Positions 26,634 to 37,100 of a stretch of DNA of 42,529 bases are shown here, piece by piece. The notes beneath the pieces were generated by a model. The model was not told the origin of the DNA. It saw only the letters and a list, made by a program, of their open reading frames with translations, and ran no database searches. This stretch comes from Bordetella petrii (GTDB lineage: Bacteria; Pseudomonadota; Gammaproteobacteria; Burkholderiales; Burkholderiaceae_B). Each line of letters begins with the position of its first letter. Position 1 is the stretch's first letter. The stretch spans positions 1 through 42,529 of the forward strand of contig WMBV01000042.1 of assembly GCA_017745595.1 (NCBI GenBank), in the 5' to 3' direction. Position numbers and translations under genes: made by a program.

Positions 26634-28370
26634 ATGATGACCGCATGGTTGGTGTTAGCGTCAGTGGGTGTGTTGCTGGCGTTATTGGTGCACGGGCGGA
26701 TTTCACCCGCCATTCTTTTTAGTGCATGGGGAGGGGGCTATTACTTGCTGGGGCTCGTTGACGAGAAAACGTACCTGGCGGGCTTCACGAATTCGGCCCT
26801 GGCGACTTTGATCGTGTTGTTGCTGGTGTCTTTGGCGCTGGAGCGTTCGCCGATTCTGGGAAAACTGTCTCGCGTGCTGATACGAGAAGGCTCTTCTACC
26901 TGGGCTGCCCTGAAACTGACGTGGGTGGCGACCGTGGCTTCGGCGTTTGTGAATAACACCGCCGTGGTGGGTGCTTTCCTGGGGATGGTGTCGAAGCAGC
27001 GGCGCGTGCCGGCCTCCAAGCTGCTGATTCCCTTGTCATACGCATCGCTTATCGGCGGTGTCACGACTTTGGTAGGCACCAGTACCAACCTGGTCGTGAA
27101 TTCTTTTGCGGTCAACGCCGGGCTGCCGGCCTTGACGATGTTTCAGTTCAGCTGGGTAGGCGTACCTCTAGCCATAGTGTGCATTTTGGTGATTACCTGG
27201 TCTTCGCGCCTGCTGCCGGCCCATGAAGCCGAGGAGAATGGCGAAAGCATGCAGGCGTATTTTCTCGAGGCCCATGTGGCCCTGGATTCGCCGCTGGCGG
27301 GCCGTACGGTCGAAGACAACGGGCTACGCAATCTCGATGGCTTGTTTCTGGTCGAGATTCTGCGGTCGGGTCATCTGATATCGCCGGTTACGCCTGACAT
27401 GATGATAGAAGCCGGGGATCTGCTGATTTTTTCCGGCGAGGTCGAGAAACTGCAGGTTATCCAGCAGTTCGATGGTTTGCAGGTGTTCGGTGCGCAGGCT
27501 TCGTCGCTGCTGGCGTCGAACCTGGTCGAGGTCGTGATTTCGAATGAATCCGAACTGGCAAACCGCACATTGCGCGAGGTGGATTTTCGCACCATGTTCG
27601 ATGCGGGCGTGGTCGCCATACGCCGCGGAGAGCGCCGTTTGACGGGCCAATTGGGACGAATTCCCCTGCGTACCGGCGACAGTTTATTGCTGGCCGTGGG
27701 GAAGGATTTTCGCCAGCACCGCAACCTGGATCGCAACTTCCATATTCTGAATGGCGACGGTTGGATGCCCCGGTTGGGGCGTGTGCAGAACCTGATTACC
27801 GTGGGAGGGTTTGCCCTGGTGATTGCCTTGGCGGCGCTCGAATGGGTACCGCTGCTCGCCGGCATGTTGGTGTTGCTGAGCGTGCTGCTGGCAACCGGGA
27901 TTTTGAAAATTTCGGAATTGCGCCGGCGCTTTCCGTTCGACCTGGTATTGATCATCGGATCTGCACTGGCCATGGCCACGGTGCTGGAAAGCTCGGGGGC
28001 CGCGGACCTGATCGCCAGTGGAATGCGCGCCCTGTTTGACGGGTATGGCGTCATCGGCGCGTTTGTCGGCGTGTATCTGATGACGTTGATGCTTACCGAA
28101 CTGGTCACCAATAACGCGGCGGCTGCCCTGGCCTTTCCGATTGCGTTATCGACCGCGCGAGCGTTTGGCGTCGATCCGACCGCCTTCGTCATGGTGGTGG
28201 CCTATGGCGCCAGTGCAGGCTTTCTGATGCCGTTCGGCTATCAAACGCATTTGATGGTGTATTCGCCGGGCCGTTACCGCATTCGCGATTTCGTCAAGGC
28301 GGGGCTGCCCGTTAGCCTGGCGTATTCGCTCTGCGTGCTGTTGCTGGTGCCCATTTTCTTTCCATTCTGA
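26634..28370 (+). CDS. SLC13-family anion permease with two RCK_C domains (probable sulfate importer)
   Basis: 578 residues. It has about ten hydrophobic segments in two halves, with the paired asparagine motifs of the DASS/SLC13 family: VNNTAVV (106-112) plus GTSTN (148-152), and VTNNAAAAL (491-499) plus FGYQTH (534-539). Between the halves, residues about 205-375 form two soluble TrkA-C/RCK_C domains (FLEAHVALDSPLAGRTVEDN; LVEVVISNESELANRTLREV), an arrangement seen in bacterial SLC13 permeases linked to sulfate uptake. Inner-membrane location. It lies 54 bases after cysQ and close to cysD/cysNC, so sulfate is the likeliest substrate, but the sequence alone does not exclude other anions. ATG 26637 fits the upstream GGA better than ATG 26634. 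It is likely in an operon with cysQ. Confidence 0.85.
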   Translation: MMTAWLVLASVGVLLALLVHGRISPAILFSAWGGGYYLLGLVDEKTYLAGFTNSALATLIVLLLVSLALERSPILGKLSRVLIREGSSTWAALKLTWVATVASAFVNNTAVVGAFLGMVSKQRRVPASKLLIPLSYASLIGGVTTLVGTSTNLVVNSFAVNAGLPALTMFQFSWVGVPLAIVCILVITWSSRLLPAHEAEENGESMQAYFLEAHVALDSPLAGRTVEDNGLRNLDGLFLVEILRSGHLISPVTPDMMIEAGDLLIFSGEVEKLQVIQQFDGLQVFGAQASSLLASNLVEVVISNESELANRTLREVDFRTMFDAGVVAIRRGERRLTGQLGRIPLRTGDSLLLAVGKDFRQHRNLDRNFHILNGDGWMPRLGRVQNLITVGGFALVIALAALEWVPLLAGMLVLLSVLLATGILKISELRRRFPFDLVLIIGSALAMATVLESSGAADLIASGMRALFDGYGVIGAFVGVYLMTLMLTELVTNNAAAALAFPIALSTARAFGVDPTAFVMVVAYGASAGFLMPFGYQTHLMVYSPGRYRIRDFVKAGLPVSLAYSLCVLLLVPIFFPF

Positions 28371-28384
28371 ATGGAGTAGAAGCC

Positions 28385-29782
28385 ATGACCATACGAATTG
28401 CCGTAATCGGGGCCGGATTCTGCGGGACCATGATTGCCTGCGAACTGGCCCGGGCCTCGGTGCCTGAAGAACTCGTGATCGCGCTTATCGACGATCGATC
28501 CCAGTTCGCCCGGGGCGTGGCCTACCAGACCAACGATGAGGGCTGGTTGCTGAACGCCCGCGCGATTCAGCTAGGGGCGGTCGGCGGCCAGCCTGGGGAT
28601 TTCAGCCGTTTTTGCCGCGACATCGGCATCGGGGCCTCGGCAGAGACATTCGTGCCCAGGGCAGTGTATGGCGCCTACCTGGAAGATTTGCTCGACAAGA
28701 CTTCGGCATCCGTGCTGCGCAATCGGCTGTATCGCGTGTATGCCCGGGCGGAATCGATTGAGCCCGCTTCCCGCGACGGCAAGGCGTTGCTGAGGTTGGG
28801 CAATGGCGAAACCATGCTGGCGGACCATGTGATTCTGGCTACGGGGCCGGTGTCGCGCAGCACCGCCGTGCCGGCGCAGATGCGCGACCTGGAAGACCAT
28901 TACTTGCACGATCCCTGGGATGTGCGACGGCTGTACGATGCGCGGCCCGGTTCGACATTCGCCTTGCTGGGCACGGGCTTGACCGCTTTGGATGTGATCA
29001 GTTCGCTGCGTCGGCGCGTGCCGCTCGCAAGATTCCATTTGCTGTCACGGCGCGGCCTGCTGCCGCGCTCGCACGCCAGCGGCCCCACCGTACGCCCGGA
29101 TATCGACCTGGCGGGGCTGCTGCGGGCACGGGTGCGCGGCAGTGCGCGGCACTGCATGCGCGAGATACGCGCCATCGCCGCCCATTACCAGGAAGAGGGC
29201 GGCGATTGGCGCGACGTGATCGACGCGATGCGCCCGCAGGTGTCCACTCTTTGGCAGTCGTGGTCTGTGCGGGACAAGGCGCGGTTCGTCGAGCACGTCG
29301 CGCCGTACTGGGAGGTCCATCGCCATCGCTGCCCGGTGAGCACTAGTCACATGATCGATCAGTTGTGGTCGGATCGACGGCTGGTGGCCGACGCTGCCAG
29401 GTTGGAAAAGGCGTGGCTTCAGGCCGATGAAATCGAGCTGCAAGTACGTCGCAGGCATGCCAGGCAGTCTACGCAGATACAGGCCGATTATTTGATCAAT
29501 TGCACGGGGCCGTCGTTGCAGGCGTCTCAGAGTCCGCTGCTAGCGCAACTGCAGCGTATCGGGCTGGCGTCCGATGATGCCTTCGGCTTGCGAGTCGACG
29601 ACGAATATCGTTTGATCGGGGCCGGCCAGCGGCCGGTGGATTGGCTGTCCTATGTGGGGCCGCTGCTCAAGGGAAAATTCTGGGAAGCGACCGCGATTCC
29701 CGAATTGCGCGACCACGTCGAGCGGCTGGTGTCGCGCCTGAAGGCGCAATGGTTGGAGCACGAGGCCGCGCTAGCGGGGTAA
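28385..29782 (+). CDS. FAD/NAD(P)-binding protein (NAD_binding_9 type)
   Basis: 465 residues. The N-terminal Rossmann motif VIGAGFCGTMIACEL (7-21) and the GVAYQTNDEGWLLNARA block are typical of the NAD_binding_9 group (YdhS-like). A second nucleotide-binding site is at about residue 196 (LLGTGLTALDVI), and LINCTGPS follows near the C-terminus. These proteins are predicted flavin-dependent oxidoreductases, but I know of no defined reaction for this branch. No signal peptide, so cytoplasmic. GGAG lies eight bases before the ATG, and only 14 bases separate it from the permease gene, so it is probably co-transcribed with cysQ and the permease. A link to sulfur metabolism is suggested only by this neighbourhood. 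Confidence 0.8.
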   Translation: MTIRIAVIGAGFCGTMIACELARASVPEELVIALIDDRSQFARGVAYQTNDEGWLLNARAIQLGAVGGQPGDFSRFCRDIGIGASAETFVPRAVYGAYLEDLLDKTSASVLRNRLYRVYARAESIEPASRDGKALLRLGNGETMLADHVILATGPVSRSTAVPAQMRDLEDHYLHDPWDVRRLYDARPGSTFALLGTGLTALDVISSLRRRVPLARFHLLSRRGLLPRSHASGPTVRPDIDLAGLLRARVRGSARHCMREIRAIAAHYQEEGGDWRDVIDAMRPQVSTLWQSWSVRDKARFVEHVAPYWEVHRHRCPVSTSHMIDQLWSDRRLVADAARLEKAWLQADEIELQVRRRHARQSTQIQADYLINCTGPSLQASQSPLLAQLQRIGLASDDAFGLRVDDEYRLIGAGQRPVDWLSYVGPLLKGKFWEATAIPELRDHVERLVSRLKAQWLEHEAALAG

Positions 29783-29822
29783 TGCCGCGCCTCTGTTGCA
29801 TGAGCGCGGGGGCTTGGCTAGA

Positions 29823-31172
29823 TCATGCCACGAGCGAACTGAGCGTGTCGATGGTCTGGCGCAATTGCGGTTCGGTGTGCAGCGAGGATATGAAAAACCG
29901 AAGGCGCGCCGATTTCTCGGGTACGGCGGGGTAGAGAATGGGCTGCACGTTGATGCCCCGCTCAAAGAGCGCCGAGGACAGGCGCGCGGCCTTCAGCGAA
30001 CTCTGCGTAATCGCCGGCACCACCGCCAATCCGGCGCTGCTTCCTGTGTCGATGCCGGCGGCTTGCGCCAGTTCAAGAAAACGCTTGCCTCGCGCCTGCA
30101 GCGTTGCCACTCGTTCCGGCAGTTCCTGCATCCGGCGCAGCGCCGCCAGCGATGCCGCCGCCACGCTGGGCGGCATGCCCACGCTGTACAGGAACCCCGG
30201 CGCCAGGAACTTCAGATGTTCGATCAGGGCGGTTTCGCCGGCGATATAGCCGCCGCACCCCGCCAGGGTCTTGCTCAGTGTGCCCATCCAGATATCGACA
30301 TCCTTGCCCGCCAGCCCGAAGTGCTCGCGGATGCCGTAGCCCCGCTTGCCCATCACGCCCAGCGAATGGGCTTCGTCGACCATCAGGAAGGCCTTGTGGC
30401 GGCGCTTGATGTCCACGAAGCGCGGCAGGTCGGGGAAGTCGCCGTCCATGCTGTAGATGCCTTCCAGCACGATCAGCACGCGTTCGAACTGGTAGCGCTG
30501 GTCTTCCAGAATGGCGTCCAGGGCGGCCCAGTCGTTGTGAGGGAAGGGCAGGCGGCGCGCGCCGGACAGCTGTGCGCCCTGCAACACGCTGTTGTGGATG
30601 AATTCGTCGTGCAGGATGAGGTCGCGGGGGCCGAACAGGTAGCCGATGGCGGACACGTTGGTGGCATGGCCGCTGACGAAGGTAATGGCGTCTTCGACCT
30701 CGTACACCTCGGCCAGCGCGCGTTCCAATTCGCGGTGGATCGGGCGTTCGCCGGACACCAGCCGGCTGGCCGAGACCGACGTGCCGTAGCGTTCCATGGC
30801 TTGCCGCGCGGCCTGGTGGACGATCGGGTCGCCCGACATGCCCAGGTAGTTATAGCTGGCGTAGTTGACGTAGGTTTTTCCGCCGATGCGGGTTTCGGCG
30901 CCGGCGGTGCCTTCGTGCAACTTGAAGAACGGGCTGCGCACGCCCATGCGGGACGCGCCCTCGTTCATGATGCGCAGTTGCCGATAGCCCGGATGCAGGT
31001 CGAAGCGGTAGAACTCTTCCGGAATGACGTTTTTACGCGCCGACGGGCGGGGCATGCCGCGCGGCCCGTGTTCCTGTCCAGCCTGGCGCAGTTTGCGTTC
31101 CAGGGCTTGTTGGATGAGTTTGTCTTTGATGCTGGCCGACAGGCCCGGCAATCCCTTCTTGGCGTTGCTCAC
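29823..31172 (-). CDS. Alpha-oxoamine synthase family PLP enzyme (RkpG/WcbT-like)
   Basis: 449 residues, starting at the GTG at 31172, five bases after the PKS stop codon. The upstream extension of this frame lies inside the PKS gene in another frame and is not coding. Fold-type I PLP features: NYASYNYLG, GHATNVSAIGYLFG, the cofactor aspartate and histidine in VDEAHSLG (D266, H269) and the Schiff-base lysine K301 in GTLSKTLAGCGGY. The family condenses an amino acid with an acyl thioester and releases CO2 (BioF, KBL, serine palmitoyltransferase). The N-terminal 60-residue extension and its pairing with a PKS match RkpG and WcbT of capsule loci. It could release the PKS chain from the ACP by condensing it with an amino acid (inference), since the PKS lacks a thioesterase. 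It is convergent with the FAD protein gene, 40 bases away. Confidence 0.85.
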   Translation of the reverse strand: MSNAKKGLPGLSASIKDKLIQQALERKLRQAGQEHGPRGMPRPSARKNVIPEEFYRFDLHPGYRQLRIMNEGASRMGVRSPFFKLHEGTAGAETRIGGKTYVNYASYNYLGMSGDPIVHQAARQAMERYGTSVSASRLVSGERPIHRELERALAEVYEVEDAITFVSGHATNVSAIGYLFGPRDLILHDEFIHNSVLQGAQLSGARRLPFPHNDWAALDAILEDQRYQFERVLIVLEGIYSMDGDFPDLPRFVDIKRRHKAFLMVDEAHSLGVMGKRGYGIREHFGLAGKDVDIWMGTLSKTLAGCGGYIAGETALIEHLKFLAPGFLYSVGMPPSVAAASLAALRRMQELPERVATLQARGKRFLELAQAAGIDTGSSAGLAVVPAITQSSLKAARLSSALFERGINVQPILYPAVPEKSARLRFFISSLHTEPQLRQTIDTLSSLVA

Positions 31173-31177
31173 GGTGT

Positions 31178-34100
31178 TCAGTGGATCATGCGTTGTTTGG
31201 CGTCGACGCCGTCCGATTTCAGGTCGTCGACGAATTTTGCCATGGCTTCCGCGGGAACTTCGTCGGTGTGCTGGGAAACGACTTGTTCTACCTGCGCCAG
31301 CAAGGTGTCTTGCCCCGCGGGCTCGCCATCGTTGCGCAGCAGCTGGATCAGCCGGCTTGCCAGCTTGGCCAGGGTGGGGCTTTCGTTCAAAGCCATCACG
31401 GGCAAGCGGATGCCGAAACGGTTTTCCAGGGCCACGACCAGTTCCACGCCCATCAGCGAATCCAGCCCCATGTCGTACACCGATACGTCGGGGTTGACCT
31501 TGTCGGCGGGCACGCGCAGGATTTCGCCGACTTCGGCCTTGAGCATGTCGACGAACACGGGATGCAGGGCCGCGTCGTCCAGCGTGGCCAGCAGGTGCGA
31601 AATGTCGCGGGCGTCGCCGTCGTCGTCGCCGTTGTCGCTGGCGCGGCGCGCCAGCAGGCTGAACTTGGGCGTGGCGGCGCTGGGCAGGAAGCGGCGCAGG
31701 GCGCGCCAATCCAGTTCCAGCACGCCCAGGCCGCTGGCGCCGGCCTGCAGCATGGCTTCCAGCGCCCGCAGCGCGGCGTCCGAGGCCAGCGCCGCGCCGC
31801 CCATGCGGCTTTGCAGGGCGTCTTTGATTTTTTTGTTGCGGGCCAGGTAGCCGACGTCGTCGATGGCGCCCCAGCGCACGCAGGTTGCCGGCAGGCCTTG
31901 CGCGCGGCGGCGCCGCGCCAGGGCTTCCAGGCAGGCGTTGGCGGCCACGTAGTTGGCTTGCCCGGGGTTGCCGAACAGGGTGGTGGCCGACGAGAACGTA
32001 ACGAAGAAATCCAGCGGCAGCCGGCGCGTGGCGGTGTCCAGGTTCAGTGCGCCCAGTACCTTGGGCTCTAGCACGCGCTGGATCTGTTCGGCGGTGGCGC
32101 TGCGTACCAGGCCGTCGTCGATCACCATGGCGGCGTGCACGATGCCCTTCAGGGGCGGCAGGTCGCCATGAATTTGCTGCAGCAGGGCGCTGACAGCGGC
32201 GGCGTCGGTGACGTCGCAGGCGGCCGCGTGCACGGTGACGCCGCGTGCCTGCAGCGCCGCGATGGCTTCCTGGGCGGCATCGGAGGCGGGGCCGCTGCGG
32301 CTGACCAGCGCCAGGTGGCGCGCGCCTTTGTCGGCCAGCCATTGCGCGGTGCGCAGGCCGAAGCCGCTGAGGCCGCCGGTGACCAGGTAGGTGGCCTGCT
32401 CGGACAGCGCCAGCGGGGCGGGCGGCGCGGCGGTGTCGGCCATGGGCTGCGCGCCCAGGATGCCGTTGCGGTAAGTGATGACGATCTTGCCGATCTGGCG
32501 GGCTTGCTGCATGTAGCGGAAGGCGCCGACGATGTCGTTGGCGTCGAATTCCTGGTAGGGCAGCGGGTGCAATACGCCCTGTGCGAACAAGGCCATCATT
32601 TCGCCGAACAGCCGCCGCGTCAGGGTGGGCCGTTCGTGCATCAGCTGGTCGGCGTCGATGCCGAAGTAGCTGATGTTGTTGCGGAACGGCCGCAGGCCGA
32701 TGCGGGTGTTTTCGTAGAAGTCGCGCTTGCCCAGCTCCAGGAAGCGGCCAAACGGCTTCAGCACGCGCAGGTTGCGGTTGATGGCTTCGCCCGCCAGTGA
32801 GTTCAGCACCACGTCGACGCCCTTGCCGCCAGTGTCGGCCAGGATTTCGTCGGCATAGGCCAGCGAGCGCGAATCGTAGATGTGCTGCACGCCCAGCAGG
32901 CGCAGGAAATCGCGTTTTTCGTCGGAGCCGGCGGTGGCGTAGATGTCGGCGCCGCGCCATTGCGCGAACTGGATGGCCGCGATGCCCACGCCGCCGGCGG
33001 CCCCGTGGATCAGCACTTTTTCGCCTTCTTCGAGTTGCGCGAGGTGGTGCAGCGCGTAGTAGATGGTGAAGAAGGTGCTGGGTATGGTGGCCGCGGCTTC
33101 GAACGAGATGCCGTCGGGAATGTGCGCGATGGCGCTGGCCTTGGTGTAGACGCGGTTGGCGAAGCTGGCGGGGCCGAAGCCCACCACGGCGTCGCCGGGC
33201 CGGTAGTCGCCGCCGGCTTCGGGGCCGGCGCGCAGTACGGTGCCGGCGAATTCCAGGCCCAGGGTGGGGCCGGCGAAGCCGTTTTCGATGGCCTCGTCGG
33301 ACAGCAGGCCCAGCGCGTACATGACGTCGCGGAAGTTCAGGCCAGTGGCGTGGACTTCGATTTCCAGTTCGTCGTTGGCCAGCTCGCCGGCCGGGCTGGT
33401 TTCCCAGCGCAGGTTGCGCAGCTGGCCGGGAAATTCGAAGCCCAGGCGCACATGGCCGGATCCGGGCGCCGTGGCCGCCGGTTCGGCCGGCGACGGCACG
33501 GTGTGCAGGCGCGGCGCGTAGCGCCGGCCTTGCGGGGTGATGGCCGCTTCTTGTTCGGCGTCGGGCCAGCGCAGTTCGCGTTCCAGGGCGTCGAGTACGG
33601 CATCGCTTGGCGCGGCGCCGGGCAGGTCGAGCAGCCGTACGCCGAATTGGGCGGCCTCGTTCATCATGGTGCGGCCGTAGCCCCACAGCGATGCGTCGCC
33701 CGGGGCGCCGGAGCTCGCCTGGTCCGCCAGGTGCTGGGCGGCGCCGGCGGTCAGCAACCACAGGGTGGCGCTGCTGTGCTGGCGTTCCAGCGTCTGGGCC
33801 GCCGCGGCGGCCAGCGCGCAGCGGCGCACCTGGATTTGCAGCAGGGCGGCCGGGTCGGCGTCATTTTGTGCTTCGGCCAGGCCGTCGAGGTGCACGATGG
33901 CATCGATCTGGCCCAGCCGGGTCTTGGCTTGCGCGTATAGCGTGTCGAACCGGGCCGGATCGGCTTCGCGCTGGATGCAGGTGCGATGGCCGGCGGCGGC
34001 CAGGCGGTCGGCCACTGCCTGGGCCAGGGCCGCGTCGGCCTGTTGCGGGCCGGCCAACAGCAGCCAGCCGGGCGCGACGGCCGGGTCGGCGGGCGCGGCG

Positions 34101-37100
34101 GGCTGGCCGGCTTCGGCCGGCGCGGGGGCCACGGCCGTCAGCAAGTAGGGGCCGGTCAGGGCGCCGGGGACGAGTTCGGCCAGCGGCCCGCACGCATAGC
34201 CGTGCTGGACCAGGGTGTCTTGCCAGAATTGCGCCGGATACTGGCAAGAGGCCCGCGTGCCGTCTTCGGCCAGGGCGCTCCACCAGTCGGGGCGCGCGCC
34301 GGCCACGAAATCCAGCCAGGCGACCGGATGCGTGCCCAGCAGCAGCAGGGTGCCGCCCGCCTTGAGGTTGGCGCGCGCGTAATCCAGCATTTGCTGGGCA
34401 TCTTGCGCGCAGGCGGCGTCGGCATGCAGGATCACCAGATCATGGGCCTGCAGCACGGGCTGGTCCGGCCCGCCGGCTTCGGGAGCGATCGCGCCGCAAC
34501 TGGCATCGGGATAGCGGTCGAGCAAGCGTTGCGCGTGTTCCTGCGCGTCGGGGTTGGCCGAGGCGTAGTGGTAGTCGGCCAGGCCGAAGTCCAGCACGCC
34601 GCACGAGTCCACCGCGAAGGCCGGGGCGTGGGCGCTGATTTCCAGCACGCCCAGGCGGGCGCCGGCCGGCAGGTTCTGTTGGGCGCGTTCGAGTACTTGC
34701 CGCAAGGCGCTGCCCAGCCGCTGGCGGGCTTCGGCCCCCAGGATCTGCCGTGTCAGCGCGCCGGGCGAGGCCTCGGGCGGGCACACGGCATCCAGTGCAA
34801 TGCGGCCTTGCAGCAAGGCCGCCAGGTGCAGGCCGACGCGGCCCACGGCATGGACGACGTGGGCGTAATCGGGATATTCGCGCACCAGGCTGTTCCAGAT
34901 GTCGATGACATCCGGCGCGGTGTCGTCGTCGGCATGGAAGGTCCAGCCCGAGGGCGCGCGTTCGAGCAGGCCGGCATCGGCCGCGCGCGCCAGCAGGTGG
35001 TCGAGCAGCATGGCGGTGTCGGGCGAGGCCTGGCGGCAGCGCTCGAGCACGTCGTCGTACAGGTGCTGGGTGTTGGGCGCCAGCGTGCGCAGGGCGCGCA
35101 ACACGAAACGGTCGCACAGGCTGTCGAGCAAGGGCTCGATTTCGTGGGCGTAGCGCGCGTGGGTGCCGTTTTGCGCGGCGCCGGCGGCGGCGCTGGCCAG
35201 GGCATCGGCCGCGGCTGCCGGGTTCAGCGTGCTTTGGTGGCTGCGCGCGTCGTGGGCGTGCGGGCTGGGCACGCCCGTGTCGTCCAGGAAATCCAGCGCG
35301 TCGGCGCTGGCCTTGGACAGCCGGATGCTGCGAAAGCGGGCTTCATGCACGGCCGCGATCGGCTCGCCGGCCGCGTCGTACAGCGTGAAATCGGCGGTCA
35401 GCGAATGAGGACCCCGGCCCCGCAGGCGGGCGCGCGCACAAACGGGCGCGCCGGCGCCGGTACGCAGTGCCAGGCGGCCGATTTTCGCGGGCACGAAGGC
35501 CACGCCGCGATCGATGGCGGGATCGTCGCGCAGCAGCTGGATGATCAGCTGGAACGTGCAATCGAGCAGCGCCGGATGCAGATGGCTGTGCGGCAGGTCG
35601 GCCCGCAGGGCGTTATCGGGCTGCAGCACGGCCAGCACGGTGTCGGCGGATTCGACCCAGCCGTGCTGGACGGCCTGGAAAGCCGGGCCGTAGGCCAGGC
35701 CGACCGCGTGGGTCAGCAGCGCGTGGCTGTCGCCGGTGAAGTCGGCGGGACGCTCGGGGCATTGCAGGGGCGCGCCGGCCAGCAGGGCCGGGCCGGCCTC
35801 GCGCAGGACTCGCGCGGCGGCGTGCAGGGCCCAGGGCTCGGTGCTGCCGACGTCTTTGGCCTGGATGCGCAGGCCGCCGTCGGCCGCGTCCAGGCTGACG
35901 CGCAGGCGCTTCGACGGCGAGGCCGCGAGCAACAGCGGCGCGCGGATTTCGAGTTCTTCGATTTCCGCCCAGGCGCCGGGCTGCCATTGCGTGGCGGCGG
36001 CCAGGGCGATTTCGGCGAAGCCCGTGCCCGGAAAGACGATGGCTTCCCCTACCACGTGGTCGGCCAGCCAGGGGTGCAGGACCGTATCCAGCTGGTTTTC
36101 CCAGATGCCTTCGTGCTGGCGCACGGGATGGCCCAGCAGCGGATGCACTTTGGCGCGCTGCAACTGCCCCAGCGATTCGGGCGTGACGGGGTGCCAATGG
36201 CGTTCGCGCTGCCACGGATAGGCGGGCAGGGCGACGTGGCGGCCTTCCCAGGGGAACAGGTCTTGCCAGTCGACCTGCGCGCCGGCGCATACGGCCTGGC
36301 CGGCGGTGTCGCGGATCTTGGCGGGCTCGTCGTTGCCGCGGCTGGCGGTCAGCAGTACGCGGCCCTTGCGCTCGGCGGTGGCGAGGCTGTCGTTGATGTA
36401 CGAGCGCAGCACCGGATGCGGGCCGATCTCGATATAGATGTTTTCGCCGCTGGCCACCAGTGCGTCGACGGCGTGCTGGAAGCGCACCGGTTCGCGCACA
36501 TTGCGCCACCAGTATTCGGCGTCGAGGCTTTCGCCGTCGATCGCGTGGCCGGCGATGGTGGAATAGAAGGGCGTGTGGCCGGCTTGCGGGGCCAGGTTGG
36601 CCAGCGTTTTCCGCAGGCCGGCCCGGATGGGATCCATGGCGGCGCTATGGAAGGCGTAATCGAGATCGAGCCGCTTGTAGAACACCTGGCGTTCGCCCAG
36701 CACGGCCTCGACCGTGGCCATGGCGGCCGGATCGCCCGCCAGCGTGGCGCCGCGGCCGCTGTTGAAGCCGGCCACGCACAGCGCGTCGGTGAGTTGCAGT
36801 TCGGCCAAGAGCGCCTGGGCGCTGCCGCCGTCGATGCCGACCGCGGTCATGCAGCCCTGGCCCTTGGTGGTGCCTTGCAGGCGGCTGCGGTGGAAAATGA
36901 CCTGTACCGCGTCGCCCAGTGCCAGCGCGCCGCAGGCCCAGGCGGCCGCGACTTCGCCCACGCTGTGGCCCACCACGGCGGTGGGCACGATGCCGCGCTG
37001 GGCCAGCATGCGCGTAATGCCTACCTGGATGGCGAACAGCGCGGGCTGGGCGATTTCGGTGCGCTCGTATTGGTTGGCGCCGTCGGTGCGCGCCAGTTCG

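Noticed and set aside
31173-33761. Upstream extension of the oxoamine synthase frame
   Set aside because: It overlaps the 3' third of the PKS in another frame and is Arg/Pro-rich without domain matches. The enzyme proper begins at the GTG at 31172.
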